From NCBI GenBank assembly GCA_903873255.1, contig CAIQNR010000004.1:1-39720 (forward strand): a stretch of DNA of 39,720 bases. The letters are read 5' to 3'. The position numbers were made by a program, and so were the translations under genes. How positions within the stretch are numbered: position 1 is the stretch's first letter; each line of letters starts with the position of its first letter. This DNA comes from an uncultured bacterium (GTDB taxonomy: Bacteria; Babelota; Babeliae; Babelales; CAIQNR01). Shown here in pieces: positions 18,664 through 27,820 of the stretch. Below the pieces are notes generated by a model. The model saw nothing but the letters and a program-made list of their open reading frames with translations. It was not told the DNA's origin and ran no database searches.

Positions 18664-19989
18664 CTAATCAAAAAACATTCTGCGTAAGTTAAACTTAACT
18701 GGAACGCTCTTAAGATTGTGCTCTTTACGCAAGATATTTTCAAAGAAACTAAGCTGGCTGCTTTCAAACCAATCAGGTTCGTTTACATTCAAACGAATAA
18801 GAAGTGGCTTAATACCAACCTGCTTTGCAGAGAACATCTTTAGGCGTTGCTTATTATGATAAAGCGGAGTCCGTTCAAGACCATCTTTAAATATCATAGT
18901 AAGATGCGCAGGAGAGAAGTTTTGTGTATAACGTTCCCAAACTTCTTTAACAAGTGGCAAAATTTTTCCAATATTATGACCTGTTTCACATGAGATATTA
19001 AGTACTTCTATTTTGCGAAGTAAATGCTCATATTCTTCAGTATCATACTTCCATTGTTCTTGAATATCTTCAGTAACCAAATCGTGCTTATTACGTATAA
19101 TAATCAGCGCTTTACCTTGCTCAAAAACATACGATGCTAGTTTAAGTTCTTGATGTGCAAGTTGAGCTTCATGAGCATCAATAAGAAGTAATACAATATC
19201 TGCCTCGCGCACTGCACCAAAAGATGTTTTTACCATCATTTCTTCAATGGTTTCATCCACTGAACGTTGGCGACGAATACCAGCTGTATCCATAACCTCA
19301 ATTGTTTCTTTATAAAATTGCATACGATCACGAACAGCTTCACGCGTTGTACCAGCAATTTCAGAAACCAATGATCTATCTTTTTGAAGTAATGCATTCA
19401 TTAATGACGATTTACCAACATTTGGTTTACCTAATAATACAACTTTGTATCCAGGTTCTTCATCCGGAATATCTTCTTGTGCTGGTAAATTTCCAAGAAT
19501 ACCTTCGCAAATATCAGCTATCCCTGTACCATGCTGTGCAGAAATTAAAATAGTATTATCGTATCCAAAACCGAGTGCTATAAATTCACTTTCATTTTCC
19601 TGAGCAGCATGCGTATCGCCTTTATTAATCAAAAGTAAGGTTGGCTTTTTGAGTTTGTGCACAAAACGAGCAAGTGTTTGATCTTCTCCCGTTACACCAG
19701 CTGCACCATCCACTACAAAAAGTACCACATCTGATGACTCTAAAACCTGAACGGCTCGTTCACGAATTGCTTCAGTTAAAAAATCGAGACCCTTTTTAAA
19801 ATCGATACCGCCTGTGTCAATCAATTCAAATGAACGATCTTTCCAAGTAACGGTATCAGCAATAAAGTCTCGTGTTACACCCATATAATCAAGGGTCATA
19901 CTTTTAACTGATGTTGAAAGGCGATTAAATAACGTAGACTTTCCCACGTTAGTTCTGCCAATAATAACTACTTTATTAAGTTTTTTCAT
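18664..19989 (-). CDS. der: Ribosome biogenesis GTPase Der (EngA)
   Basis: Two G domains: GRTNVGKSTLFNRL and GKPNVGKSSLMNALL. Confidence 0.97.
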   Translation of the reverse strand: MKKLNKVVIIGRTNVGKSTLFNRLSTSVKSMTLDYMGVTRDFIADTVTWKDRSFELIDTGGIDFKKGLDFLTEAIRERAVQVLESSDVVLFVVDGAAGVTGEDQTLARFVHKLKKPTLLLINKGDTHAAQENESEFIALGFGYDNTILISAQHGTGIADICEGILGNLPAQEDIPDEEPGYKVVLLGKPNVGKSSLMNALLQKDRSLVSEIAGTTREAVRDRMQFYKETIEVMDTAGIRRQRSVDETIEEMMVKTSFGAVREADIVLLLIDAHEAQLAHQELKLASYVFEQGKALIIIRNKHDLVTEDIQEQWKYDTEEYEHLLRKIEVLNISCETGHNIGKILPLVKEVWERYTQNFSPAHLTMIFKDGLERTPLYHNKQRLKMFSAKQVGIKPLLIRLNVNEPDWFESSQLSFFENILRKEHNLKSVPVKFNLRRMFFD

Positions 19990-21743
19990 AAAGATTCCTG
20001 CTTATTTTTTTCTTCCACTTCCACAACTGTGCCACCAAACGTGTCGAGCAGCATATTTGCAGTTTTCCATGTTTCTTTATCTGAAACATCAACCATTTTT
20101 TCACGAATTTTTTCTAAACCTTGCGTACCTTTTTTTGCACCAAATGAAGATACTTGCCGTGGCTCAGACTGTACTACTGCAACTTTTTGTTTTTCTATAA
20201 TTGGTGTTTGCACCTTTCCAGATGGAACTCCATCTTCAAATAATGCATTACATTCTGCCGTACTACCAAAAATTTCTTTAAGCAGGGGCTGCCAAATAGA
20301 TTTTGTCTCTTGCAACCATTCACCATAAAACTTTGTAGCTAAAGGGAATATTACAGTAACACCACCAGTTTGTGCATCATGAGCTTTAAAATATCCTTGT
20401 TTAAATATCGATTTAAGCAATGGATCACTCAGAGTTTCTATTTTACTCGTAAACAAATTCCATCGTTCATCTACTACGCTTGTATCTTGCTGATCTACCT
20501 GCACATCTTGAAATACCCCAGTATCTGTTACTTCCAAAACTGCATTCGATTGCCCTACTATTACAGATTCTTTTCTTGATTCAGGCTGCTGCGATGCAAC
20601 ATGCATAGAAGATACAATACCAACTGTCTGTACCAATGGTTTATTTTGACCGATCATAGTCAATACCATTAAACTTAAAACACCTTCTTGTGCGGTACTT
20701 TTAAGTAAAATCACTTCGTAATCATAAAGAATTTGTAAACACGCAACTAATGTTCCAATTTTTTGTATTTGCGCATAACCCATTATACGATTCATATCAT
20801 TGTAACGAGCACATGGCTTGACTGAATTTTTTACAGCAAGCAGTGATCTAATCAATTCTTGTAATTTTTGCCATACCAGCAAAGAAGTATAACGCCCTTC
20901 ATGAACAGCACTTAAAATAGACATACACTGCTCAACATTTTTCTGCACAATTGCATCAAACAAATCCAACAATAACGATTCCGGCATATGCCCAAGAACC
21001 GTAAGTACTCCGTCATGCGTCACACGTGTATGAGAAAAACGAACTTGTTCAAGAAGATTTAATGCATCACGAGCAGAACCTTCAGTTTCTTGCACAATCG
21101 TTTGAAGTGCAGAAAGTTCCGCATCTATTTTTTCTACTGTGCATACTTCTTCTAAATGCTTAACTAATGCATCACTGCCAATAGCAGTAAAAAACAGCTG
21201 AAAGCATCGAGACCGTACTGTTTCTAAAATTTTTTCTGGATCCGTTGTTGCAAGCATAAAAACCACCGAAGCTGGTGGTTCTTCTAAAATTTTTAAGAAT
21301 GCATTAAATGCTGCTTTACTGAGCATATGAGCTTCATCTATAAGATAAACTCTTTTAGTTCCCATAACCGGCAATAAGGCTGCTGCATCAATAATATTGC
21401 GAACATTATCAACCCCCGTATGGGAAGCTGCATCAATTTCTATAAAATCTGGGTGATTACCGCTCGCCATTGACTGACAAGAGGTGCAAGTTAAGCAAGG
21501 GACTTTGTAAATTTTTGGGTCTTTTTTAAAATCATCAAGAGCCTGACAATTGAGTGCCGCTGCAAAAATACGTGCTGTTGTAGTTTTTCCACATCCTCGC
21601 TGACCCGAAAAAAGGTAAACTGGAAATATCTGACCCTTGTACAAACTATTTTGCAACATACGGACAGGTAGTCCTTGACCTACCACTTGATCAAATTGTT
21701 TAGAACGCCATTTACGGGCAAGATTAAGCGCGGCAGTAACCAT
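19986..21743 (-). CDS. dnaX: DNA polymerase III subunit gamma/tau
   Basis: FSGQRGCGKTTTARIFAAALNC, zinc-binding CLTCTSCQSM, VYLIDEAHMLSKAAFNAFLKILEEPP. Confidence 0.96.
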   Translation of the reverse strand: MVTAALNLARKWRSKQFDQVVGQGLPVRMLQNSLYKGQIFPVYLFSGQRGCGKTTTARIFAAALNCQALDDFKKDPKIYKVPCLTCTSCQSMASGNHPDFIEIDAASHTGVDNVRNIIDAAALLPVMGTKRVYLIDEAHMLSKAAFNAFLKILEEPPASVVFMLATTDPEKILETVRSRCFQLFFTAIGSDALVKHLEEVCTVEKIDAELSALQTIVQETEGSARDALNLLEQVRFSHTRVTHDGVLTVLGHMPESLLLDLFDAIVQKNVEQCMSILSAVHEGRYTSLLVWQKLQELIRSLLAVKNSVKPCARYNDMNRIMGYAQIQKIGTLVACLQILYDYEVILLKSTAQEGVLSLMVLTMIGQNKPLVQTVGIVSSMHVASQQPESRKESVIVGQSNAVLEVTDTGVFQDVQVDQQDTSVVDERWNLFTSKIETLSDPLLKSIFKQGYFKAHDAQTGGVTVIFPLATKFYGEWLQETKSIWQPLLKEIFGSTAECNALFEDGVPSGKVQTPIIEKQKVAVVQSEPRQVSSFGAKKGTQGLEKIREKMVDVSDKETWKTANMLLDTFGGTVVEVEEKNKQESL

Positions 21744-21806
21744 ATACAGCCTTTACCAAAATAAAAAAAACATAATTAAGTAATCAGTATACGTCAGAGG
21801 TGATAA

Positions 21807-22127
21807 TCACGCAATTTTGGTACGCTTTTCTTCTTCATCTTCCAAATCTTTATCTTTTTTCTTCTTTTTGGACAGCGCATACTGAACTTTTGTATAAACC
21901 ACAAGACCAAGAAAAACAAAAAAACAAGCCCATCTATCCTGTAAAATAGTGTTGCTTGTTGAAAAAAATGATTTTTTAATCCTATCTTGCAAATTAACTG
22001 CACCTTGTTTAGAAATCTCAACAGTCTTTTCTACAATGCTCTTCTTAACAGAATTCGGCTGCTCTTCTGCTACTACGGACTGGGACACTATAAAACAACA
22101 AGCTAAAAATAATACTATTTTTTTCAC
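21807..22127 (-). CDS. Small secreted/membrane protein with charged C-terminus
   Basis: Signal peptide MKKIVLFLACCFIVSQSVVA; TM segment; KKKKKDKDLEDEEEK tail. Confidence 0.6.
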   Translation of the reverse strand: MKKIVLFLACCFIVSQSVVAEEQPNSVKKSIVEKTVEISKQGAVNLQDRIKKSFFSTSNTILQDRWACFFVFLGLVVYTKVQYALSKKKKKDKDLEDEEEKRTKIA

Positions 22128-22151
22128 TAAAAGAACCTTTCTAATACATAA

Positions 22152-22826
22152 TTAATATGCGTGAACGCATCCAGTAGAAGATGAACGTACATTATAAAGT
22201 ATCCAATCATAATTTTGCTTCAATTCAGTATGAGCCACTTCAATCGCTTCTACTGTACTGTAAATTTCTTGTTTTAAAGCAAAAAATTCTTCTGTTTGAT
22301 ACTTTTCAATAGTGTTTAATAACTGACAAATATCTCCCAATTTTACTTTTAAATTGATAAATCCTGAATCGGCTAATGCAACATAGTTACTTTTATCTTT
22401 ATATAATTTTTTAATACTTTTAATACGTTCATTACCTTGCTCAGTCAAAACAATAGTCAATAATTTTTTGTCTGAACGACTTACCGATCTTGCAATAAGC
22501 TCAGGCTTTTCATCGCGATAATACATATAGCCTGCAAATGATCCAACAAGCGTGCCTGCGCCTACCTGTTTTATAAATGGCACAACTGAATATGGCACCG
22601 TTTCATGCGCCTCCATATCAGCAGTACGTAGTACATAAAAAGCAATTGCCCCAAAACAAAAACCCACTACAGCACTTGCAAAAGTTGTACGCTTAATATC
22701 ATCTGCAGATGTTGTACATTGATCCATAACAGTATCAAAAACAGTTGTTTTTGGCATGTTATTGGGCTCAAAAGCGCTTGTTATTCCAATAAAAACAAAT
22801 ACGCAAAATAACAATATTTTTTTCAT
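22152..22826 (-). CDS. Membrane/secreted protein of unknown function
   Basis: Start at MKKILLFCVFVFIGITSA; two hydrophobic segments. Confidence 0.6.
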   Translation of the reverse strand: MKKILLFCVFVFIGITSAFEPNNMPKTTVFDTVMDQCTTSADDIKRTTFASAVVGFCFGAIAFYVLRTADMEAHETVPYSVVPFIKQVGAGTLVGSFAGYMYYRDEKPELIARSVSRSDKKLLTIVLTEQGNERIKSIKKLYKDKSNYVALADSGFINLKVKLGDICQLLNTIEKYQTEEFFALKQEIYSTVEAIEVAHTELKQNYDWILYNVRSSSTGCVHAY

Positions 22827-23014
22827 AATAAAGACTCCATTTATAAAAATAAATCTGCTCAATACCTAGACTACCAGAATCACCAAGCTTGAGCAAAAGC
22901 CCCCGACCTGAACACAGATAAGCTTATATTTTTATAAAATAGCATCTATACAAAAACTACGGAGTATTTAGAATTAATTAGCTATAAGCATAAACTCAAA
23001 AGTGAGCTCCCTCC

Positions 23015-23704
23015 ATGTTTCCTATCACCATTATCGACCTTACCCATACACTCAATTCAACTATTCCAACATGGGCAGGAGAGCAAGGTTTTACTCTTTC
23101 TACGCTACTTACGTATGAAAATTGCACTACCACTACTAAATTTCATGTCCAAAAAATGATGCTAGAAAATGGCGTTGGAACTCATATGGATGCCCCAGCT
23201 CACTGCATCACTGGCGGCAAAACTATTGCAGACTATACACCTCAAGAACTTTTTCTGGAGTGTATCACCCTTGATTTTTCTGAAAATATTTCCTCACCTG
23301 ATCACGTCATTTCAATTAATGATCTTATGAATCATCAGCATATCGATACAATTATAAAGGGTTATTTTGTGCTAATTCATACCAGCTGGAGCAAGCGATG
23401 GAACGATGCAGATACCTACAGAAACAATCTAGTTTTTCCAACAATTTCTATTGAAGTTGCACAATTTTTAGCTGACAAATCTATCGCTGGCATTGGCATT
23501 GATACCTTAAGCATTGACCAACCACAAACATTTGAATATCCCCAATCTGCTCATACTATTTTTTTAAAAAAGGGTATTTTTATTATAGAAAATGTTGCGA
23601 ATGCACATTGTATGCCAACCAATGGTGCTCATATTTTAATTGCACCACTCAAAATAGAACATGCAACTGAAGCTCCCGTTCGTCTTTTAGGCTTCATCTT
23701 TTAA
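23015..23704 (+). CDS. Cyclase family protein, kynurenine formamidase-like
   Basis: GVGTHMDAPAHCITGGKTI metal motif and GIGIDTLSID. Confidence 0.88.
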   Translation: MFPITIIDLTHTLNSTIPTWAGEQGFTLSTLLTYENCTTTTKFHVQKMMLENGVGTHMDAPAHCITGGKTIADYTPQELFLECITLDFSENISSPDHVISINDLMNHQHIDTIIKGYFVLIHTSWSKRWNDADTYRNNLVFPTISIEVAQFLADKSIAGIGIDTLSIDQPQTFEYPQSAHTIFLKKGIFIIENVANAHCMPTNGAHILIAPLKIEHATEAPVRLLGFIF

Positions 23705-23714
23705 AAAACTATCT

Positions 23715-24662
23715 TTATGATATTTCTGACAATGTTCGAGCTCTGCTTTTTACTACACAATCTAATGGCTCTATTGGTTGATACATACTCAGCAATAATT
23801 GCGTACAATCGTGAGATCCAAATGAACGAACCATGCTAAAAAAAGATTTCCCTTTTTCATCTTTTTGATAAGGATTTGCACCAAGAGCAAGTAATTTCTT
23901 AAGCCCTTCGGTGCAAGTATGAAACCCTTTTCTATTAACCATTCCAATTAAAGCAGCACTCAGATGCTTTAATTGATTAAGCGCACCACATCGAATTATA
24001 TACCCTGCATGTTCAAAATTTTCCACAGCGTATGCCTTAGTGAGCGCTGATTCTCCATTGTCATAATCTACTGCATTTGCATCTGCATACTGATTAAATA
24101 AATTATACGCTTCTTCATGATCAAATTTATCTGACGATTCTGCCCATACAAACAATTTTTTATTAATCAACCGTTGCATCTGTGTATCAGGAAAATATCC
24201 ACCAGCATTAAGAAGCGCATGCAATCCTTCAATATTTCTATTTTTAGAAAGATACTGGCAAGGTGCTGTATCATCAATAAAGGTAATTTTAGGATTTGCT
24301 CCTAAAGCCAATATCTTGGTAATGTTATAACCATTTCTATCATGCATACAATAATAACCCAAAATATTATTCAGAAATTTCTGATCAGTAGCACCTGCTT
24401 CAATCAATAATGCAGCGCAATCAAATCTATCATGTAAAAGAGCTTTCTTTAAAACAGATATACCTTGTACATCAACTACATTTGGATTTGCACCTGAATT
24501 CAAGGCTTTTTTTACATTTAATAAAGTAAAATTCCATGCAGAAGAAACCTCAAATACTAATTTTTTATCTTTTTCCCTTTGTTCGGCAGTATCTTCATAT
24601 ACTTTTTGCGCACCTTGCACACTACAAAAAATAGTTGTCACTAACATGAGATATTTAAACAT
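23715..24662 (-). CDS. Secreted ankyrin-repeat protein
   Basis: Signal peptide MFKYLMLVTTIFCSVQGAQ; ANK units such as GISVLKKALLHDRFDCAALLIEAGA and GLKKLLALGANPYQKDEKGKS. Confidence 0.85.
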   Translation of the reverse strand: MFKYLMLVTTIFCSVQGAQKVYEDTAEQREKDKKLVFEVSSAWNFTLLNVKKALNSGANPNVVDVQGISVLKKALLHDRFDCAALLIEAGATDQKFLNNILGYYCMHDRNGYNITKILALGANPKITFIDDTAPCQYLSKNRNIEGLHALLNAGGYFPDTQMQRLINKKLFVWAESSDKFDHEEAYNLFNQYADANAVDYDNGESALTKAYAVENFEHAGYIIRCGALNQLKHLSAALIGMVNRKGFHTCTEGLKKLLALGANPYQKDEKGKSFFSMVRSFGSHDCTQLLLSMYQPIEPLDCVVKSRARTLSEIS

Positions 24663-24951
24663 TGTGAGCTTTATTTCACTATTACAAAGCATGACATATT
24701 TTACTATCAAAAAAATTATACCATTCTTGTAAATAAACGTACAAAACGCTTACATATCAACATAACTTGAGCTTGCGACTTTAAAAAAATACCCAACTGC
24801 GCATAGCTACACTTATTACTCCGCTTCAAACAAATCTACTCTCATATCCTAAGGCATATATTCGCTACCCCGCAATTGACATATCACCCCTCTGCGATAA
24901 ACTCTCTATTAGTAATATTAATACTAACTTTTTTTATAAATGGAGTTTATT

Positions 24952-25263
24952 ATGTTTAAACATATAGCACTTGCATCATTTTTAGTTATGTCACAAGCAG
25001 CACACGGAGCTGATAATACTATTCCAGTAGCAGCACCTACTGCTGTAGAATATAAATCAGTTAATGCACAAAGAATTGAATGGTTAAAATCACAAAAAAT
25101 TGCGATAGAAAAAGAATACTTTCAATTACATGTAGAAAAAAAATATGAACATAATATTTTTAATTTGATAAACAAAGATTCTCATACAGAAAAACTCAAA
25201 GAACTTACAAATCGCCACAACTCGGCTCATGACCAGCTAAAAAAAATTAGAGCAAAAAAATAA
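24952..25263 (+). CDS. Small secreted protein of unknown function
   Basis: ATG 24952 after TGGAG; signal peptide MFKHIALASFLVMSQAAHGA. Confidence 0.65.
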   Translation: MFKHIALASFLVMSQAAHGADNTIPVAAPTAVEYKSVNAQRIEWLKSQKIAIEKEYFQLHVEKKYEHNIFNLINKDSHTEKLKELTNRHNSAHDQLKKIRAKK

Positions 25264-25291
25264 TTTCAGAATGTTATATAAGAGCAACCGA

Positions 25292-25323
25292 ATGCCATGT
25301 CACTCTTCCTGAGTGATTGGCAT
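25292..25323. other. Intergenic hairpin
   Basis: ATGCCA..TCACTC TTCCT GAGTGA.TGGCAT; 12 bp in two helices with an internal loop. Confidence 0.6.
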
Positions 25324-25421
25324 AGCAAAGTAAAACGAATGCGTAAAGGTTGAGGCACCAAATGTACAATAACTTAATAGCATAACAAGTCTGAGCCGAG
25401 ATGAAATCGAAGGCAAAGGTT

Positions 25422-25509
25422 TGAGTTTGAGCGAAATATCTAAATAGGTCTGGATTAGAAAGGTGAGCTGGTCCCCACCTTTCCCCCTCCGCGGGAAGCG
25501 GGGAAAGAT
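25422..25509. repeat. Dispersed repeat, copy 1
   Basis: TGAGTTTGAGCGAAATATCTAAATAGGTCTGGATTAGAAAGGTG...CGGGAAGCGGGGAAAGA; aligns end to end with 37345-37432. Confidence 0.85.
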
Positions 25510-25565
25510 TTTTAATTAAAATTTAAGAATTGATTGTTAAGTAAAAATCATAATTCGTTTGTAGT

Positions 25566-26483
25566 TCATTGCGTATATTCCTCCAAAATAGTTTCCATAC
25601 AGGTAAGAAAAGCTCCATGACGATCTACTTTTTCCCCATCTTCTAGCGACCAATACGCAGAAGTAAATGCCTGCAAATACACCCACTGGCACACACGCTT
25701 TGCATCATAACCAAAGTAATCTGAAAAGATCTTAATTCGATTAATAATAATCTCTTTTATATGTGGCATAGTAATAAGTGTTGTCAGAGGATTGCGTATA
25801 AAAACGGCCATATCATATCCAGGATCACCAATCATACCTTCAGGATCAATGGCATAATATGTGTGTGATGCACCCAATAAAATATTACCATGATGAAAAT
25901 CACCATGCAAAAGAACAACATGAGTATACGGTTCATTTTTCAGTAAAAGCTCTCGCAAATGCCGAGCCTTACTGGTAAAAGGTGCTAATATCGCAAAATT
26001 ATATTCAAAATGAGGAATCACATCGTTAAGACATGAAAATTTTGCATCAGATACTAAAGGAACTGTATGAAGTTGTTGCAATAACTTAACTGCGCATTGT
26101 GTTGCTTGCTTATCATCAGAAAGTATCATGCCGGCAAGCGTAGTTCCTGGAATAATTTTTTGCAGTAACAAAGCCCCCAAGTCTTGATCATATGCGAGCA
26201 ACGTAACAGCTCGATACTGTTGAGTTGCTTGCAGTGCATCAACTTCTCTTTGTATCAAAACTCGATCATACACAGAACAACGCAACTTTAAAATAATATG
26301 GTTTGCACCCTGAAAACCTGAAAGTACATAGTTATACGTAAGATCATCAACAGGTTCCAAATCCGTAAGGCTCCATTTCTGAGCGCACTGATTAACAAGA
26401 TGAGGTAATTGATCAAGCCACTTTCGGCCAACCTCTTTGTACCTTATAATAATACCTTGTTTAAATTCATCTAACCCAGACAT
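25566..26483 (-). CDS. Aminoglycoside phosphotransferase-like kinase, APH(6)/hydroxyurea kinase-like
   Basis: VVLLHGDFHHGNILLGASHTYYAIDPEGMIGDPGYDMAVFIRNP; start at MSGLDEF with TAAGGA upstream. Confidence 0.82.
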   Translation of the reverse strand: MSGLDEFKQGIIIRYKEVGRKWLDQLPHLVNQCAQKWSLTDLEPVDDLTYNYVLSGFQGANHIILKLRCSVYDRVLIQREVDALQATQQYRAVTLLAYDQDLGALLLQKIIPGTTLAGMILSDDKQATQCAVKLLQQLHTVPLVSDAKFSCLNDVIPHFEYNFAILAPFTSKARHLRELLLKNEPYTHVVLLHGDFHHGNILLGASHTYYAIDPEGMIGDPGYDMAVFIRNPLTTLITMPHIKEIIINRIKIFSDYFGYDAKRVCQWVYLQAFTSAYWSLEDGEKVDRHGAFLTCMETILEEYTQ

Positions 26484-26581
26484 AACACTTTCCTTACTTA
26501 ACCTCTGCGCATTGTTGCGTATGCAAATAATGAATTCTATTAAGCTCAATATGATCTTTAATTAAAATCCATGTAAGACAT

Positions 26582-26613
26582 AAAAAAGGCACGCATGTTT
26601 AGTGCGTACCTTT
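26582..26613 (-). terminator. Terminator after tRNA-Ser
   Basis: AAAGGCACGCA TGTTTAG TGCGTACCTTT, one mismatch, flanking A-run on the + strand. Confidence 0.65.
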
Positions 26614-26669
26614 CTTGATTTTCTATGAAACTTTGCAACCAAATCACGCTGGAGCCTTGGCGTAAGCGG

Positions 26670-26762
26670 ATGGTGGAGAGAGAGGGATTCGAACCCTCGA
26701 TACCCTTTTCAGAATATACACGATTTCCAATCGTGCTCTTTCGACCACTCAGACATCTCTCC
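26670..26762 (-). tRNA. tRNA-Ser(GGA)
   Basis: GGAGAGATGTCTGAGTGGTCGAAAGAGCACGATTGGAAATCGTG...GGGTTCGAATCCCTCTCTCTCCACCA; long variable arm, encoded CCA. Confidence 0.96.
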
Positions 26763-26773
26763 TGACATTTCAA

Positions 26774-27685
26774 TTACTTTTTAGGAGCAGCTTTAGATGC
26801 AGCTTTTTTAGGAGCGGCTTTTACTTCTGCTTTTTTTTCTACAGCAGCAGGAGTAGCTTCTACCTTTGTAGTCTTAATTTCTGCTTTTTTTGCAGTTTCA
26901 GCAGCAGCTTTTACTTCTGCAGCCTTAACTTCAACAGCTCTACGTTCCGCTTTTTTCTTTTCGCGTAACATTTCTTGTTCTTTTTCTACTTCAGCTTTTT
27001 TTGCATCAGCAATTACTTTTCCACGAAGCGCAGCTTCTTGAAGGTAATCAATAACAAGCTTTATTGCCTTAGGGGAGTCATCATTTGCTGGGATTACGTA
27101 ATCAATTCCCAATGGATCACAATTAGTATCAACTAATGCAATAACAGGAATTCCGAGCATTGCAGCTTCTTTAATAGCTGATTGTTCTTTACGTACGTCA
27201 ACCGCAATAATAGCACCAACAGGCCAAGCCATGTTAACGATACCGCCAATGTTCTTTTCTAGACGGGAAACCATCTTTTGGAAAACTGAAAATTCTTTTT
27301 TGGTGTAACGAGTTCTATCTGCTTTAGCAATAACATCTTTAAGATGTAAGTACTTAGTTACAGATTTTTTAACTTGAGAATTGTTTGTTAAAGTACCACC
27401 AATCCAACGGTGAGTTACAAAGGGCATTCCAACTGCTTTACCTGCATCAGTAACAATAGTTTGTGCTGGTTTTTTAGTACCAAGCCACATAACTGTTTTA
27501 CCTTCAGCAACAATAGTTTCCAAAAACTTAGCAGCTTTTTCTAAATGAACTGCTGTTTTTGCAACGTTGATTAAATGAATACCACCTTTTTCACCCCAGA
27601 TATAAGGCGCCATACGTGGGCACCAGCGGGATGATTGATGTCCGAAATGAACACCAGCTTTAACGAGCTCTCTGAAATCTATCAT
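26774..27685 (-). CDS. rpsB: 30S ribosomal protein S2 with long Lys/Ala-rich C-terminal extension
   Basis: MIDFRELVKAGVHFGHQSSRWCPRMAPYIWGEKGGIHLINV; C-terminal AAPKKAASKAAPKK. Confidence 0.96.
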   Translation of the reverse strand: MIDFRELVKAGVHFGHQSSRWCPRMAPYIWGEKGGIHLINVAKTAVHLEKAAKFLETIVAEGKTVMWLGTKKPAQTIVTDAGKAVGMPFVTHRWIGGTLTNNSQVKKSVTKYLHLKDVIAKADRTRYTKKEFSVFQKMVSRLEKNIGGIVNMAWPVGAIIAVDVRKEQSAIKEAAMLGIPVIALVDTNCDPLGIDYVIPANDDSPKAIKLVIDYLQEAALRGKVIADAKKAEVEKEQEMLREKKKAERRAVEVKAAEVKAAAETAKKAEIKTTKVEATPAAVEKKAEVKAAPKKAASKAAPKK

Positions 27686-27820
27686 GTGAATGACCTTCTC
27701 CAGGGTTTTATCCTTCACTTCCCGGCCTCTTATTTCTTAAAGATGCCACCCTGATAGGGAAAGTGAGTGTTAAACTAATGACCTAAAGTGTAGCTCATAA
27801 CCATTTTTTTGCAAATCGGA

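Noticed and set aside
25264-25560. CRISPR-like array
   Set aside because: No regularly spaced identical repeats; only single hairpins and one dispersed-repeat copy.
25566-26483. Antibiotic resistance determinant
   Set aside because: APH-like fold signature alone does not establish aminoglycoside resistance; kept as a generic kinase.
26558-26773. 71-aa ORF across tRNA-Ser (also 14806-15039 across tRNA-Ala)
   Set aside because: ORFs translate through tRNA genes; the tRNA call is decisive.
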